Assembly: GCF_000004075.3 (NCBI RefSeq)
Contig: NC_026655.2
Location: forward strand, 19,701,489-19,765,488
Source of the DNA: Cucumis sativus
Lineage: Eukaryota; Streptophyta; Magnoliopsida; Cucurbitales; Cucurbitaceae
Direction: 5' to 3'
DNA: 64,000 bases
Part shown: positions 1 through 11,031 of the stretch, one piece after another
Layout: the number at the start of each line of letters is the position of its first letter
Numbering within the stretch: position 1 is the stretch's first letter
The notes under the pieces: generated by a model
Told to the model about the DNA's origin: nothing
Databases searched by the model: none
What the model saw: only the letters and a program-made list of their open reading frames with translations
Made by a program: the position numbers and the translations under genes

Positions 1-1342
1 TATCCCTCAAATATTTGCAAACCCAAAAAACTATAGTAGTAGAATGCATGCTAGATGGCTTTCTTTTATCCAACATTTCCATTTTGTAATCAAACATAAA
101 GCCGGTAGTACCAATGGGTGGTGGATGCTCTTAGTAGGAAAGCCAACCTACTTACTATTCTTAAAACTCAAGTAGTAGCCTTTGACTCCTTACCTACTCT
201 TTATAAAGATGACCCTGGTTTTGGTAAATTTGGGTCTTTATGTGTTGATCATGTCAATGTAATGATTTCCATTTGACTAACAAGTTTCTTTTCAAGAACA
301 ATCTTCTTTGTATTCCTAGAACATCACTTCGTGAGGCTTTGATTAAAGAACTTCATAGCAATGGCCTTGCGGTACATTTTGGCATAGACAAGACTTACCA
401 ACTACTTAGCGAAAGGTATTATTGGCCACAACTACGTAGAGATGTCACAAAGTCCGTCAAGCACTGTCTTATGTGCCAAATGACCAAGGGACAGCAGCAA
501 AACACGGGCCTTTACACCCAATTACCTATTCTCAAAGGCATTTGGGAAGATTTGTCCATGGACTTTATCCTAGGGCTTCCAAAAACTGAAGGGGGTTATG
601 ATTCCGTACTTGTGGTAGGACCTATTTACCAAGATGTCTCACTTATTACCTCGTAGAAAAATTCAGATGCCGTTCATGTAGCTAACCTATCCCTTAAAGA
701 AATTGTACATTTGCACAGAATACCTAAATCCATAGTATCCGACCAAGATGTAAAGTTTCTAAGCTACTTTTGGAAGACTCCTTGGAAAAAATTCAACACG
801 ACACTCAAATTTAGTACCACGAGTCATCCACATACAGATGGACAAATCAAAGTAACCAATAAAACTCTAGTTAACCTTATAACCTGTATTGGAGGAGACA
901 AACCTAAGCAATGGGGCCTTATCTTAGCTCAAGTCGAGTTCACCTACAATCATATGAAGAATCAAACAACAGGGAAGTTGAAATTGTTTCTACTAAACTA
1001 CTTAAACTAACTGTTGATCTTACTAACATCCCTTCTAATGTTGATCTTAGTTCGAAAGCGGAGAACATGGCGGAAAGGATAGCAAACCAAATTGAGAAAA
1101 TGAATGAAGAATACAAGAAACAAGCCAATAAACATAGAAGATTCAAAGAATTAAAAGAAGGAGATCTAGTCATGATGTATCTTCGAAAAGTGAGACTTCC
1201 AGCTGGAAAATACAATAAATTACAGTCAAAGACGATAGGACCTTGTCAAATAATAAAGAAGTTTGGAGACAACACAAACAAGATTGATTTACCAGATAAA
1301 CATACAAATCAATCCTATCTTCAACGTAGCCGATATCTTTGA
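1..1342 (+). mobile_element. Ty3/gypsy retrotransposon, 3' part of pol (decayed)
   Basis: The window opens inside the end of an RNase H-like domain: around 40-150 one frame reads residues of the type HARWLSFIQ and, later, DALSRKA, which is typical of plant gypsy elements. An integrase zinc finger of HHCC type follows (273-520, with CLMCQ near 462-476), then the integrase start (WEDLSMDFILGLP, about 545-580), a damaged core (711-960) and the integrase C-terminus (about 1060-1342). Stops and frameshifts, for example near 655 and 960-1010, separate the pieces, so this copy cannot code for a working polyprotein. It runs straight into LTR sequence at 1416. The upstream half lies outside the window. 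Confidence 0.88.
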
Positions 1343-2163
1343 ATAGTTTCCACCCAACCAGCAACATATCTCTACCTAAAACTCGAGAACGAGTTTTCCT
1401 TAGGAGGAGGGAATTTGATGTATTTAGTTGCTTAATGAGTTGTTACTTACCTACTACCTAATACCTACTGGACTGGAATTAATCCCCACTTTGACTTTGT
1501 TGAAAAGGTGATAGGTCACCTTTGGCTTGCTGTAAAAACCCTAGTATAAATAATAGGCTGTTAGTATTTTATTAGAGGATACTAATAAAAATTACCAGAT
1601 TTCTTGTTTCTGTGTTAACTCTCCAAGAACACACCATGAAGGGTTCTGTTTAGATTGCCTTAAAAAAAATATATTTTTGAAAAAACTCGTTTCTAACTCT
1701 GTTAGGGTCCCACCTAACAAGAGATACTATCTTACAGGATCACATACATATCAATCCTATCTTCAATGTAGCCGATATCTTTGAATACTTTCCACCCAAC
1801 CAGCTACATATCTCTACCTAAAACTCGAGAACGAGTTTTCCTTAGGAGGACGGAATTTGATGTATTTAGTTGCTTAATTAGTTGTTACTTACCTACTACC
1901 TACTGGACTGGAATTAATCCCTACTTTGACATGTTGAAAAGGTGATAGGTCACCTTTGACTTGCTGTAAAAACCCTAGTATAAATAATAGGCTGTTAACG
2001 TATTTTATTAGAGGATATTAATAAAAATTACCAGATTTCTTGTTTCTGTGTTAACTCTCCAAGAACACACCATGAAGGGTCCGTATAGATTGCCTTAAGA
2101 AAAAAATATTTTTGAAAAAACTCGTTTTTAACTCTGTTAGGATTCCACCTAACAAGAGATACT
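1301..2163 (+). repeat. Tandem duplication of gypsy 3' end plus LTR
   Basis: The last pol bases and the LTR are present twice with a 442-bp offset: pol tail 1301-1415 and LTR about 1416-1728, then pol tail 1743-1857 and LTR about 1858-2163. Each LTR starts TGATGTATTTAG just after a purine-rich tract (TTAGGAGG), contains a TATA-like TATAAATAATAGG, and ends around CACCTAACAAGAGATACT. The copies differ by a few substitutions and short deletions. The structure is pol tail, LTR, pol tail, LTR, as expected from unequal or LTR-mediated recombination and not from normal insertion. Confidence 0.85.
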
Positions 2164-2164
2164 C

Positions 2165-2375
2165 AAAAACATAGAAAATACACCACAACAAAGCACAGAG
2201 TCCAACTTTTCAAAGGCACCCTAAGAGAAATAAGTGATCACTGGCACCCTAAGAGAAATATTACAGTTCATTAGAGACCAAACATTGAAAGGATCCATAT
2301 TAATCCCTTTCAAGATTCTATGATTTCTCTTTACCAAATACACCACAACAAAGCACGCATTCCAACTTTTCATAA
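2165..2375. repeat. Short duplicated segments next to the LTR
   Basis: Two imperfect copies of a block reading ATACACCACAACAAAGCAC followed by a variant of TCCAACTTTTCA lie near 2178-2210 and 2338-2370. A second small direct repeat, GGCACCCTAAGAGAAATA, occurs near 2215 and 2245. No coding potential is seen. Confidence 0.6.
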
Positions 2376-2614
2376 GAAACTCTCAATCCGTCCTTGATCA
2401 TGTCAACGAAAGCTATATGAAGTAAGATAGAGAACACTCCAAAGAAGTAGTTTCAAACGGAAAGAGCTTAATTACAATTCCAAAATAAGTAATCCAAGTT
2501 TTTCTCCACCTTCTGATACATAGTACAGCAAAAAGGTCTGACTAAGACTAGCAACTTCCTCAAGAGCCTACCCAAGGTATTGATTCTTCCATGAAAAAAA
2601 AAAAAAAACTTGCC

Positions 2615-3632
2615 AAACAAAGAACTTCAAAAAGTAAAGTTATATTCCAAATTCCTCAATTCCTTGCGAAGATCTTTTGCTCTTTTGCTGCTTATAAACC
2701 ATTTGTAAAAAGATTTGTGGATCACATTTGAATATGGACTGTATGATCATAAAGAAATGGTGTATTTGATTGGAACTTATTTCCTTATCAAAGTTCATGG
2801 TGGAGCCTTGATCTTTTGGAGGTTCTTAAGTTTTGCAAGACAATTTCCAGCCATCAGTATGACTTGCGAAAGAAGAAGGTGTTTAGCTGTTTATCATAAA
2901 GTAGCTTCCTGAACTTTTGTCTCAAGTAATTTTGAAGGTTAAAGAAGTGAGTGAATTTCATATTCCTTTGGGGCTTTAGTAACACTGGAAAGAAAGGGTT
3001 ATAATTGATCAAAAATAGTAACCGCTGAATCCTGTTGGAAATCTTTTTAGTTATTTCCTTCCTCTGAAAACAAGTTGTGGATCTTTGTTTGGAATTTTGT
3101 TTTTGGTCACTGTTTATACCCTTCAGTCTGCACTTATGCTCTGCCGCTGGTAACTCCTTACAGCTCCTGTTTGCTTTTTCTCAACTGTTTTATATTATTG
3201 TCAGAATTGTGCTTGGAAAGATTCCAGAGAGATATTTCCAGTCCAAGCTTCTTAGCATAAGTCCCCAGTGGAGTCACCAGCCTCCTCATGGTGTTCTTTC
3301 TTCTACAATCTCGAGTTTGTCTCGGTGCGAGAATTTAGTCGCCTTTTATTTAGAAGGATGTTTAGTCTTGTATTTGTATGTGTATTTCTCTGAACTTCTT
3401 TTGTGTTTATTTTGCCTTTGGGTACTCCTTTGTTATGGGTTTTAGCTTGTTTGGATATGACGAAGGTGCTATGGGGGTGTCAACCTAGTTGAGGTGTCCA
3501 GGTGCACCCCATGATCCATGGTTACATGTTCATTGTATAATTCTCTTGTACTATGAGCTTTTGTCTCTTTATTATTATATTGATATTGATAAAGAGACGG
3601 TCTCCTTTTCAAAAAAAAAACAAAGAACTTCA
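2615..3632 (+). mobile_element. Poly(A) retroposon (5'-truncated LINE or LINE-mobilised transcript) with TSD
   Basis: About 990 bp (2630-3617) ends in an A-tract at 3611-3620. It is bordered by the same 15-bp direct repeat on both sides: AAACAAAGAACTTCA at 2615-2629 and 3618-3632 (the first As on the right merge with the tail). Terminal poly(A) plus a target-site duplication is the hallmark of LINE-type target-primed reverse transcription. The 3' end is transcript-like (GAGACGGTCTCC just before the tail). I see no reverse transcriptase in it and the longest frames (2715-2912, 3077-3445) resemble nothing I recognise, so it is either a 5'-truncated LINE or another retroposed transcript. It lies on the opposite strand to PFD6 and may sit in that gene's last intron. 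Confidence 0.75.
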
Positions 3633-4237
3633 CCTTCTTTGGAATTTTCACTTCAACATATTTTTTCTATCTTCCTCAATTATAAACTAAGCTTATAGGT
3701 CTTCTGACTTTCACGTCTCTAAGGTTCTAAACAAGGTACTTCTCTTGCTTGTATCTTTTCATGATCCTAGCTAATATTTCAAGTAGTATGCTTGGCAAGG
3801 ATATCCAAGTAGATACTCTTAAAAGGGGTTGAAAATAGGCAAGTACAAAATCCATATCGATCAAATGCAACTTCTTGATGACGACATCCATCTTGTCTCC
3901 TCCATTTTTCTTCCATAAACATCCAACATAATTTCAACATGTACAAAGTCCATGACATGATCAGCTATCTATGGTTAAGCTAGAGCCATTCAAGAGGTAG
4001 AAACTACCTAATCTAAAACAAAGTAACGACTTGATAACTGTGAGAGAGACAAAAAGGTATACATAAATCACCCAAGACTACAAACTTTTTTACAGTTAAT
4101 AATTAAAGGGGAAAAATTAAACTTATTAGGTGAGTGAGTAGTCTGATGACGGTTCTCAAATGACTAGTGTTATGATATTATAATCACTGCTATCCAGGAA
4201 CTAAAAAACTATATGGAAAACAGATGAAGAAACACAC

Positions 4238-5029
4238 AATTCTGCGGAGATGTATTCAATTCTCTTGCGCACATTCGCATTTGCTTCTGCCAAATCTTGC
4301 TTCACGAGCACTGGACCAATCAGTTTATATACATTTGTGTCGTCTTGAAGTAAATCCAATTCCTGCATAGGTAAGTAAAGAAGCAGATCAAGAAACAAGC
4401 TCACACGTAGTAGCAATAAACGAGAAAAATGTCCACTGATAAGAATGCTTCAATTCTTATCGTATGCCAGATTATATAAATGTAAAGAAATTTCCATTAT
4501 CTAAACCACATATCGAATCAAGTGAAGAAAAATCCCCTTGAAACGCACGAACGTATAAATTGAAACGAAAAAATGAAATTCTATTTTTTACAACTTCTGT
4601 GTGGACAGAAATACACGAGTCAGAAAAAGTCTCTTAGCCTACTTCCCCTCCTCGCTACTGAACTGTACACAAGCAAATACTTCAATCTACGAGGAAACAA
4701 GTGAGAAGGGTGGGGAAACCTTAAGAACGAGCTCGTTCTCACCCAGCTGAATAGTGTACTTCTTCCTCACTTGGTGATTCTTCGCAATATCTGATAAATC
4801 CATCACCACCACCACATTAGGCTTTTCGTGAAAGTAAATTGATAGTATTGAATCCAGATAACACAGTCGACACGGTATTTGATTTGAAACATTGATGTGT
4901 TTCAATCAAATGAACGACAAGGAGGAAACGTGAATGGATTAGAAGCTTGCCTTTCTGTAGCTTGCTGAGATCGTTGGCTTTCGCCTCCAACTCGCGCTGT
5001 ACCTCTCGAAGAGCGGTTGAAGAACTCAT
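4238..5029 (-). CDS. PFD6: Prefoldin subunit 6 (beta-type prefoldin), last exon not in window
   Basis: Subunit of the hexameric cytosolic prefoldin co-chaperone, which delivers unfolded actin and tubulin to the CCT chaperonin. Exons on the minus strand: 5029-4951 (MSSSTALREVQRELEAKAND...), 4790-4720 (KNHQVRKKYTIQLGENELVL), 4362-4238 (LLQDDTNVYKLIGPVLVKQD, then ...RKRIEYISAE). They join in frame to 91 residues and match plant PFD6 almost residue for residue: N-terminal coiled-coil helix, beta-hairpin core and start of the C-terminal helix. The first intron has a GC donor (4950-4949, AAAG|GCAAGC) and a normal AG acceptor. Exon 3 ends at a GT donor (4237-4236), but the remaining ~38-residue C-terminal helix is nowhere on this strand between 1 and 4237. 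Either the last intron exceeds 4.2 kb because retroelements inserted into it, or the gene is truncated. Confidence 0.92.
4949..4950 (-). other. Non-canonical GC splice donor of PFD6 intron 1
   Basis: The exon end AAAG is followed by GCAAGC. Only this junction joins ...DLSKLQK to DIAKNHQ in frame (K, then G|AT = Asp). No GT at the junction would keep the conserved residues. GC-AG introns are a known minor class, usually with a strong AG|GCAAG context as here. Confidence 0.85.
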
Positions 5030-5374
5030 TCCGACTGAGAATCGTCTACTTCCTCTGTGTCCCTGGGAAAACCTGCGCGCGGAAGGTTTTGGAGAACAGA
5101 AATGGTAGGAATTAACGCCAAAGGGGGCTGTAAATCAGAAAAGAAGAAATTAATAAGGAATTAAAAAACATTACTCATATTTTTATCATATCGAGTAAAT
5201 ATCAGGGAAATTGAACAAAAACCTCTTTCTTTTTTCATATACGTAGCTAATAAATATGAGAATCTGTTAATAGAGTTACAATAAGAGAGTATTATTGAAG
5301 TTGTAAAAAGATGAGACCATACTGTTCAAAAATTTAATATGAATTTTTAAATTTCGTAAATGATCATTTTTAAA

Positions 5375-5512
5375 TATAGAAAAATAAATTAAAATATTTA
5401 CGAGTTATAACAAAATTTTGGATACTATCATTAATAATCTTCTATCACTGTACCACATGAATGATTATAGGTTGTAAACATTTTGTAAAATCTTCTATTT
5501 TTAATATCAAAT
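5375..5512. repeat. Dispersed short inverted-end repeat, copy 1
   Basis: First of three related copies in the window (others at about 10155-10305 and 34165-34332). All share a left end like AATAAATTAAAATATTTA, a middle with 'TTGGATTCTATCA'-type sequence, and a right end like TGTAAATATTTTGTAAAAT followed by a CTATTTTTA-type tail. The outer bases are roughly inverted, so this looks like a small MITE family of about 140-170 bp. Family name unknown to me. Confidence 0.55.
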
Positions 5513-5919
5513 TACTTTGTAATTGTTTGGATATTAAATTTTCATATTTCAAATTTTCAATACATCTTTTTATCAATTTTAAACTAATCAATGAACAAAA
5601 TACTAATAGAAATATTTTTTCTAATAAGAAGTAATATTGATTAAAATTTTATTTGAAAGTTAATCTAAATTTTCATGTTGCAAGAGAAATGACTTGCAAA
5701 AAGGTTTCAGAATATAAAACCTTTTTGCAATTTCATTTTTTCTATTTTTGTAATTTTTCCCATATAAAAACAGTTAATTAAAATAAATAAAATGTGATAC
5801 CAACTAATACAAAAAATAAGTTTAAATATGTGTACAAAATGCAATTGATAATGATATATAATAATGTGACTATATCCAAATGTGTGTATTATTTATTGTA
5901 TATATTTATGTACACACAT

Positions 5920-6480
5920 TTTATTGTATATTTGCAATTGGTTACATATTATATGTTTTTGGTATGTAAATCATAAATCATATCATTCTCTCATGCTTAT
6001 TTGTTATTTGTTAGTATAACAATTAGAGGTCATCCTTTTTGTTAGTACGACCATTCGAACCACAAACCTTATAGTTGTTATTGAGCAAAACGCAAACCAA
6101 TTGTATATGTTATTATTAAAAAATAGAAGGTACTTAACTTGTTAAGTTGATTCTTCTAAGGTTACAATAACCGTGTGTTACTACGGTAAATAACATTTAA
6201 AAATCTCCAATTAACATTATTTCGAAACTCTCATTTTTTATAGTTTTTTTTTTTTTGTTTAAAGAAAATTTACAAAATTCAGGAACTAATATATGATCTA
6301 AACCCAATTTTTAATATTTTATCTATATCTTTTACAAACTAAAATAAAACATACTGTTATAATCTAAACCCTTTATAACCTAAGACAAAAGATATTGTCC
6401 AAACCCTCCGGGTAGTCTTGAGACGAATGAAATGATTTTTTTTTAATATTTGTTTCTCGTATATTTTAATTAAATAGCAT
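5920..6480 (+). repeat. Dispersed ~550-bp repeat, copy A (partner at 17187-17710)
   Basis: Aligns by eye with 17187-17710 in the same orientation. Shared landmarks in order: TTGTATATTTgcaattggtta, GTAAATCATAAATCATA, ACCACAAACC, GAGCAAAACGCAAACCA-like text, AATGAAATGATTTT, and TTTTAATTAAATAGCA. No coding frame. Either half of a larger transposon family or a nonautonomous repeat. Confidence 0.65.
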
Positions 6481-7079
6481 AGGAATTAAGAGTGTGTTTG
6501 GTAGAGATTTCAAAGTGTTTAATTTTGTAAAAGAAAAAACTATTTTGAAATAAAATGGCAGTGTTTAACAAATATAGCACATTGTAAAATTTTGCAAATA
6601 TGACAAAGTTTTCACTTATAAAAATACTTTTCATCTTAGATTTGTTATTATTCCTAAACTATTCTTCAATAACTTATTTATCTTCTTAATTTTAATACCC
6701 TACTCATTATTTATTTATTATTCCACTTTTTAAGACTCTAATTATTTATTTATTTTTATACGAGAAAAAACATTTGTTCTTTCGGTCTTAATTTTGATTT
6801 TAAAATATCAATAGTATAATAATTGCAATATGAAGTACCATGGTTATTTATCAGATAAATTTAACTTCTTTTGTGATTTTTTTTTTTACTTTCTTCAAAG
6901 CGAACTTTGAGTTGAATCTAATTTCAATTTTTTTTTCTTTTACATTGATTTTGTTTTAGTTTTAATTTGTCTCAGTTTTGTTTATCAGTGTTGTGATATA
7001 CTTATATTATATGTATTAATCGGATTATATAACTCAGTGTATAATTATCAAGTATATCAACAATATATTGTTAAAGCAT

Positions 7080-7250
7080 ATTAGTAAAGTGAATCATTAT
7101 CAAGTATATGAATCAAGTTTACAAGTCTATAGGTAGGACTTCAAGTATATCAAGTGTATTTAATCAATCAAATGTATAAGTGAATAATACTAAGTTTATT
7201 TGTAGTACATCGGGTGTATCAAACATATCGTGTACATCAAACGTTCCCTT
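7080..7250. repeat. Degenerate ATCAAGTGTATCAA-type repeats
   Basis: Several loose copies of a motif close to TATCAAGTGTATTTAATCAA and CATCAAACG occur here. The reverse-complement style (TTGATACACTTGAT) dominates 15190-15485. Such clusters are common in subterminal parts of plant DNA transposons, but no terminal repeats were found to prove it. Confidence 0.35.
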
Positions 7251-7616
7251 CGGAGGGCTGTGTTATAGGATTCGGAACACCATGAACTCTAAATGTGGAT
7301 AGGGTCTCCTTGATTAGTTTTCATGTTGACTTTCCCCTTCGGGAGCATAATGATTATAATCTCTGAGATTCGAAAACGGAGGATTACACTTATAAAATTA
7401 CTAAGTTGTTAGTATATTTTCGACCGAAATAACGATAACTAAATGTTAGAGGAATATGAGATATTCAAGAGTTAGCATCCGGTCAAGATTGTATTGTTTT
7501 GAACATTTTTGTAAAATAGTGGATCAAGAAGTTTTACTAAGATAAAAGTTGGATGGACAGTGGATGGGAATTAAGTTGAATGATCCACTTTTTTTTCAAA
7601 TCCTTAAAAGTAACCT

Positions 7617-7943
7617 TTATATGAATATGATTGATAAGTTTGGAAATTTCTCAATAATTTTCTGCCATTGCCAGTTTGTGAAAATATGGAAATTTTGAGA
7701 TTTTTTTTTGCTTATGATCTTATTAACAAAAAATTGTTGAAACTCATTCCAAGCTTTATAGCTTTGGAAATCATAGGTTTTGAGGAGGTCGAGTTTGTCA
7801 ACATCAGATATTCTTAGAGTAGTTGGTGTTATTCTTGGTGGATTAGAGATGTCCATATAATTCGTCTGATCTACCTCGTAGAGGATGGAAAAATCTCGAT
7901 TACAAGGGAGTGGGGTGAGAGCTCTCTCAATTTTCAATGCCAC
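7617..7943 (-). CDS. Unrecognised 108-codon ORF, probably repeat-derived
   Basis: An open frame beginning MALKIERALTPLPCNRDF and containing DVDKLDLLKTYDFQSYKAW and SQNFHIFTNWQWQKIIEKFP. The residue composition (balanced charges, Trp, Cys, few homopolymers) is more protein-like than neighbouring AT-rich frames. It sits in a repeat field with no adjacent exons, which favours a transposon or other repeat-derived fragment over a host gene. I do not recognise the family. A domain search would decide. Confidence 0.3.
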   Translation of the reverse strand: MALKIERALTPLPCNRDFSILYEVDQTNYMDISNPPRITPTTLRISDVDKLDLLKTYDFQSYKAWNEFQQFFVNKIISKKKSQNFHIFTNWQWQKIIEKFPNLSIIFI

Positions 7944-8565
7944 CTCAATTATTGTTGTTTTTATGTAATGCTAGCAAAAAGTCCCGTAGAAAGAAAGTTT
8001 GGCATATTATTATAAATGATAGTATATTAAAAATGTTTACAAAATGCCCTCTAGAAAGAAATTGAGTTTGATGAATTTTGCTATATTTTGTAGATAGTTT
8101 CAATATTTTGCTATTTTTGAAAATACCTCTGAAAAATGGCTTCGATCATTTTTATTTTAAAATTTTAACTTCATTAGCTTGTACTTTGAATGTAGATAAT
8201 TGTTGGAGTTTTTAGTTTGAATTGTTGGATCCATTATTATCTTCTAATAAACAAAGATAATGAGTAATTGTTAGGGTTGGTAAATATCGTTCAATGTTGG
8301 AGAATCACACGTTTGATTGAAGATGAGATCAAATTGAAGACATTGAAGTTGAGGGATGAGGAGGAGATAAAGAGAGGAGTATATCCTTGTTCCGTCCTCG
8401 ACCTCCCTACGAATATGTTTTTATTACTTTTAAAATATGTATTTATGTATGTGTCTATGTATGTATTACAATAACTTTAAGACCATTGTTTTGTTAGTTT
8501 ATTGAAAATATTCATTTCATAATTAGTTTAACTTAGCCATTTTAATAAGTTTACTACATAGAGAA

Positions 8566-8968
8566 GGGGAAAATTAGTAAAAATAGCACATTTTTTGTTT
8601 TTGTTTTCAAAATTAGCACGTTTTCTAATATTGTAAAATTGTTTTTCTCGATCAATCTCAGATGAGGTCGACTACCAAGATTTTCTCGAGATATTAAAAA
8701 TTTTCAACTTATTGATTCTTTTTTGTTTTCTTGTTGCATTTCGGTAGACAATCAGAGTGAGATTCTACCATTTTTCAAATCTTTCTCAATCTTGTTAATT
8801 TTTTTTCTTTTGAAAAAATTATCCAAAGCTTTCCAAATATTTCATCAAATCTTAACTATCTTTGGCTACTTTTGCCCGAGATTGGCATAGAAAAATAATT
8901 TTACTAGTTTTAAAAAATGTGTTGCCTTTGAAAACAAAAACCGGTGTGCTACTTTTGTAAATTTCGCC
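8566..8968. mobile_element. MULE-like MITE with ~95-bp terminal inverted repeats
   Basis: The left end (8566-8665) and the reverse complement of the right end (8872-8968) match over about 95 bp. Shared blocks include TAGCAC, TTTTTGTTTTCAAA, then TAAAATT.TTTTTCT, then CAATCTC. Long inverted repeats on a ~400-bp noncoding unit are typical of nonautonomous Mutator-like elements. A candidate 9-bp target duplication is imperfect (TAGAGAAGG before, TAAAGAAGT after, 7 of 9). No transposase. Confidence 0.72.
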
Positions 8969-10154
8969 TAAAGAAGTGCTATTATTAGTTCAAATGTCAC
9001 AATTTAATTAAAAAGAAACGAAAACAAATTTCCACCCAACCCCAATTCTTGAATGGGAATTCTCCTACCCCGACTCTCCAAAAATAGGAAATGAAACGAA
9101 TATGAATATGAAAATTCCCCACGGGAATGGGGATGGGGAATGCCCCCAACCTAGCTTCGTTGCCAACGGGCCTACAAATTGTTTAAATCATATATATACT
9201 TTTTGTTGTTTATTAATAAAAGATAACATATATTTATTACAATGATAACCCATCGTTATCTAGAGCGAATGAACGATAACATTTGTAGTATATTTGTAAA
9301 TATTTTAACTCAATTTTGTTATATTTGAAATAAAACCAACTCAAGTTTATTAAAACTAGTAATTAACCACCTACATTGCACATATATTTAATAATTTGAG
9401 TACAATTGTTCAATATAATTGTTTGTTGATAGATGCACACAAATTTTCTTGTTTGTTGATACATTGTTAGATGTGCAAAACTAACAACTCCAATAATTCA
9501 TTATTGTTTCCTCTGGAAAAGAATAAAAGAATTTGTTATTTTCTTATTTAGCTTTATTAGAAATTTATCTCAATTACGTTGATGTTTTTTATTTATTCTA
9601 AAAATAAAAATAGAAGTAAAAGTCGGAGATATATATATATTTTTTTTGCATTTAATACTTAAAAAGTATTCCTGAAAAAATACTTTTTAAAAAAACATGA
9701 AAATGTACTTTCTATACTTAAAATATTCTTTAACATATACTAACATTCAAAAATAAACTATAGAACTTTGCATTATTCACAATGAATCAAACATGGGATG
9801 GAGTATTCTAAATCAAAGAACTTAAAAACTAATAGATGAAAAAAAAAAAAAAAAAATTGTTGTAGGAAAAAAATGTAAGATGAGCGTTTATATATTTTGG
9901 TAGGAGAGATTTAAATAAGTTAGGAAAACTTTTGGATTTTGAAAATCTTCATTTCGATTATTATAAATTTAAAAAAAGTATCCTTATTAATTATTAAATA
10001 TATAAAGTAACTTATTTGTCACAAGTATATTTTTTGGTTGTATTTTTTTTAAAATTATTTAAATTTAAAACATTACCAAAAAAATAGTTCATTATTTAAA
10101 GAAATGAGGTTGAATGATTAGATAAAAATGATATATTTTAGGGACATTTTTTAA

Positions 10155-10305
10155 AATAGTAAAATAAATTAAAATATTTACCGGCTAGAGCAAAACTTTG
10201 GATTCTATCACTTATAGTATTCTATCACTAAAACATATTAATGACGATCACGGATAGAATTTAATATAAATTGTAAATATTTTGTAAAATCTACTATTTT
10301 TAAAA
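10155..10305. repeat. Dispersed short inverted-end repeat, copy 2
   Basis: Best preserved of the three copies described at 5375-5512: ATAGTAAAATAAATTAAAAT at the left, TTGGATTCTATCACTTATAG in the middle, TGTAAATATTTTGTAAAATC at the right. Confidence 0.55.
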
Positions 10306-10784
10306 ATTCTTCTATATTTTAAAAATTCTTCCCAAGTGACCTTTGCTACCATTAATTAAAAATGAAAAGGATAAAATTGTCATAAAAAAAAAAAGAAATC
10401 AATCAATCAAACATCCTAAGCTCTTTGATTTGAATGAAATATTGTTTAATATAACTATTAATTTAATTACGTTAGTTTCTTCAATATTTTAATGATTGAG
10501 ATATATATAAAGTTTGTATTTCTTTTATAATTTCAATTTACTTTTTTTAAAAAAATGTTTTAATTTAGTTCCTGAATTCTAAATATTTTTCAATCTATCT
10601 GGTATCTCTTATAGCGAAAGATAAAAATGATTCATATCAAATTTATGTGACATACTATTTAATACACGAATGCTAGAACATTACATTTCTTTTATCAATA
10701 TTGTAAAAATAATAATCGAGAACAACTTGAAAATTTAACAAATTTCAATTTTCCTACAGAATAAAGATGTAAATGTATAATAGT

Positions 10785-10985
10785 AGCCAACATGAGCTTA
10801 GCTCAACTAACACATGTATGTTCATGTGGACAAGAGGTCCCGGGTTCAAATCCCCATTTTTATCATGGTCATATCACATGAACACAAATATATCTATAGT
10901 GAGGGGAGTGCAACTACGAGACTTTAGTGGAATGAAGCGTAAGTTAACGAATGTTGATTAGTTTAGAATGGATCTATAAATCCAT
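10785..10985 (+). mobile_element. tRNA-derived SINE (candidate)
   Basis: Contains an A-box-like TAGCTCAACTAA (10799-10810) and a B-box-like GGTTCAAATCC (10843-10853) 33 bp further on, inside GAGGTCCCGGGTTCAAATCC. That is the internal RNA polymerase III promoter arrangement of tRNA genes. The stretch does not fold as an intact tRNA cloverleaf, and unrelated sequence follows, so a tRNA-derived SINE fits better than a tRNA gene. The 3' limit is a guess. Confidence 0.55.
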
Positions 10986-11031
10986 TTGGTTCCCCTGCTA
11001 GCTCACAAGGAATCAACTTAGAACATTATGA

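Larger units (their letters stand above)
5110..7080. other. AT-rich intergenic DNA with dispersed repeats
   Basis: Upstream of PFD6. Beyond the repeats listed separately (5375-5512 and 5920-6480) I see only AT-rich low-complexity DNA. Short frames such as 5794-5976 have no recognisable features. Confidence 0.6.

Noticed and set aside
10785..10860. A functional tRNA gene
   Set aside because: A- and B-box-like motifs are present, but no acceptor stem or cloverleaf can be formed, so a SINE is more likely.
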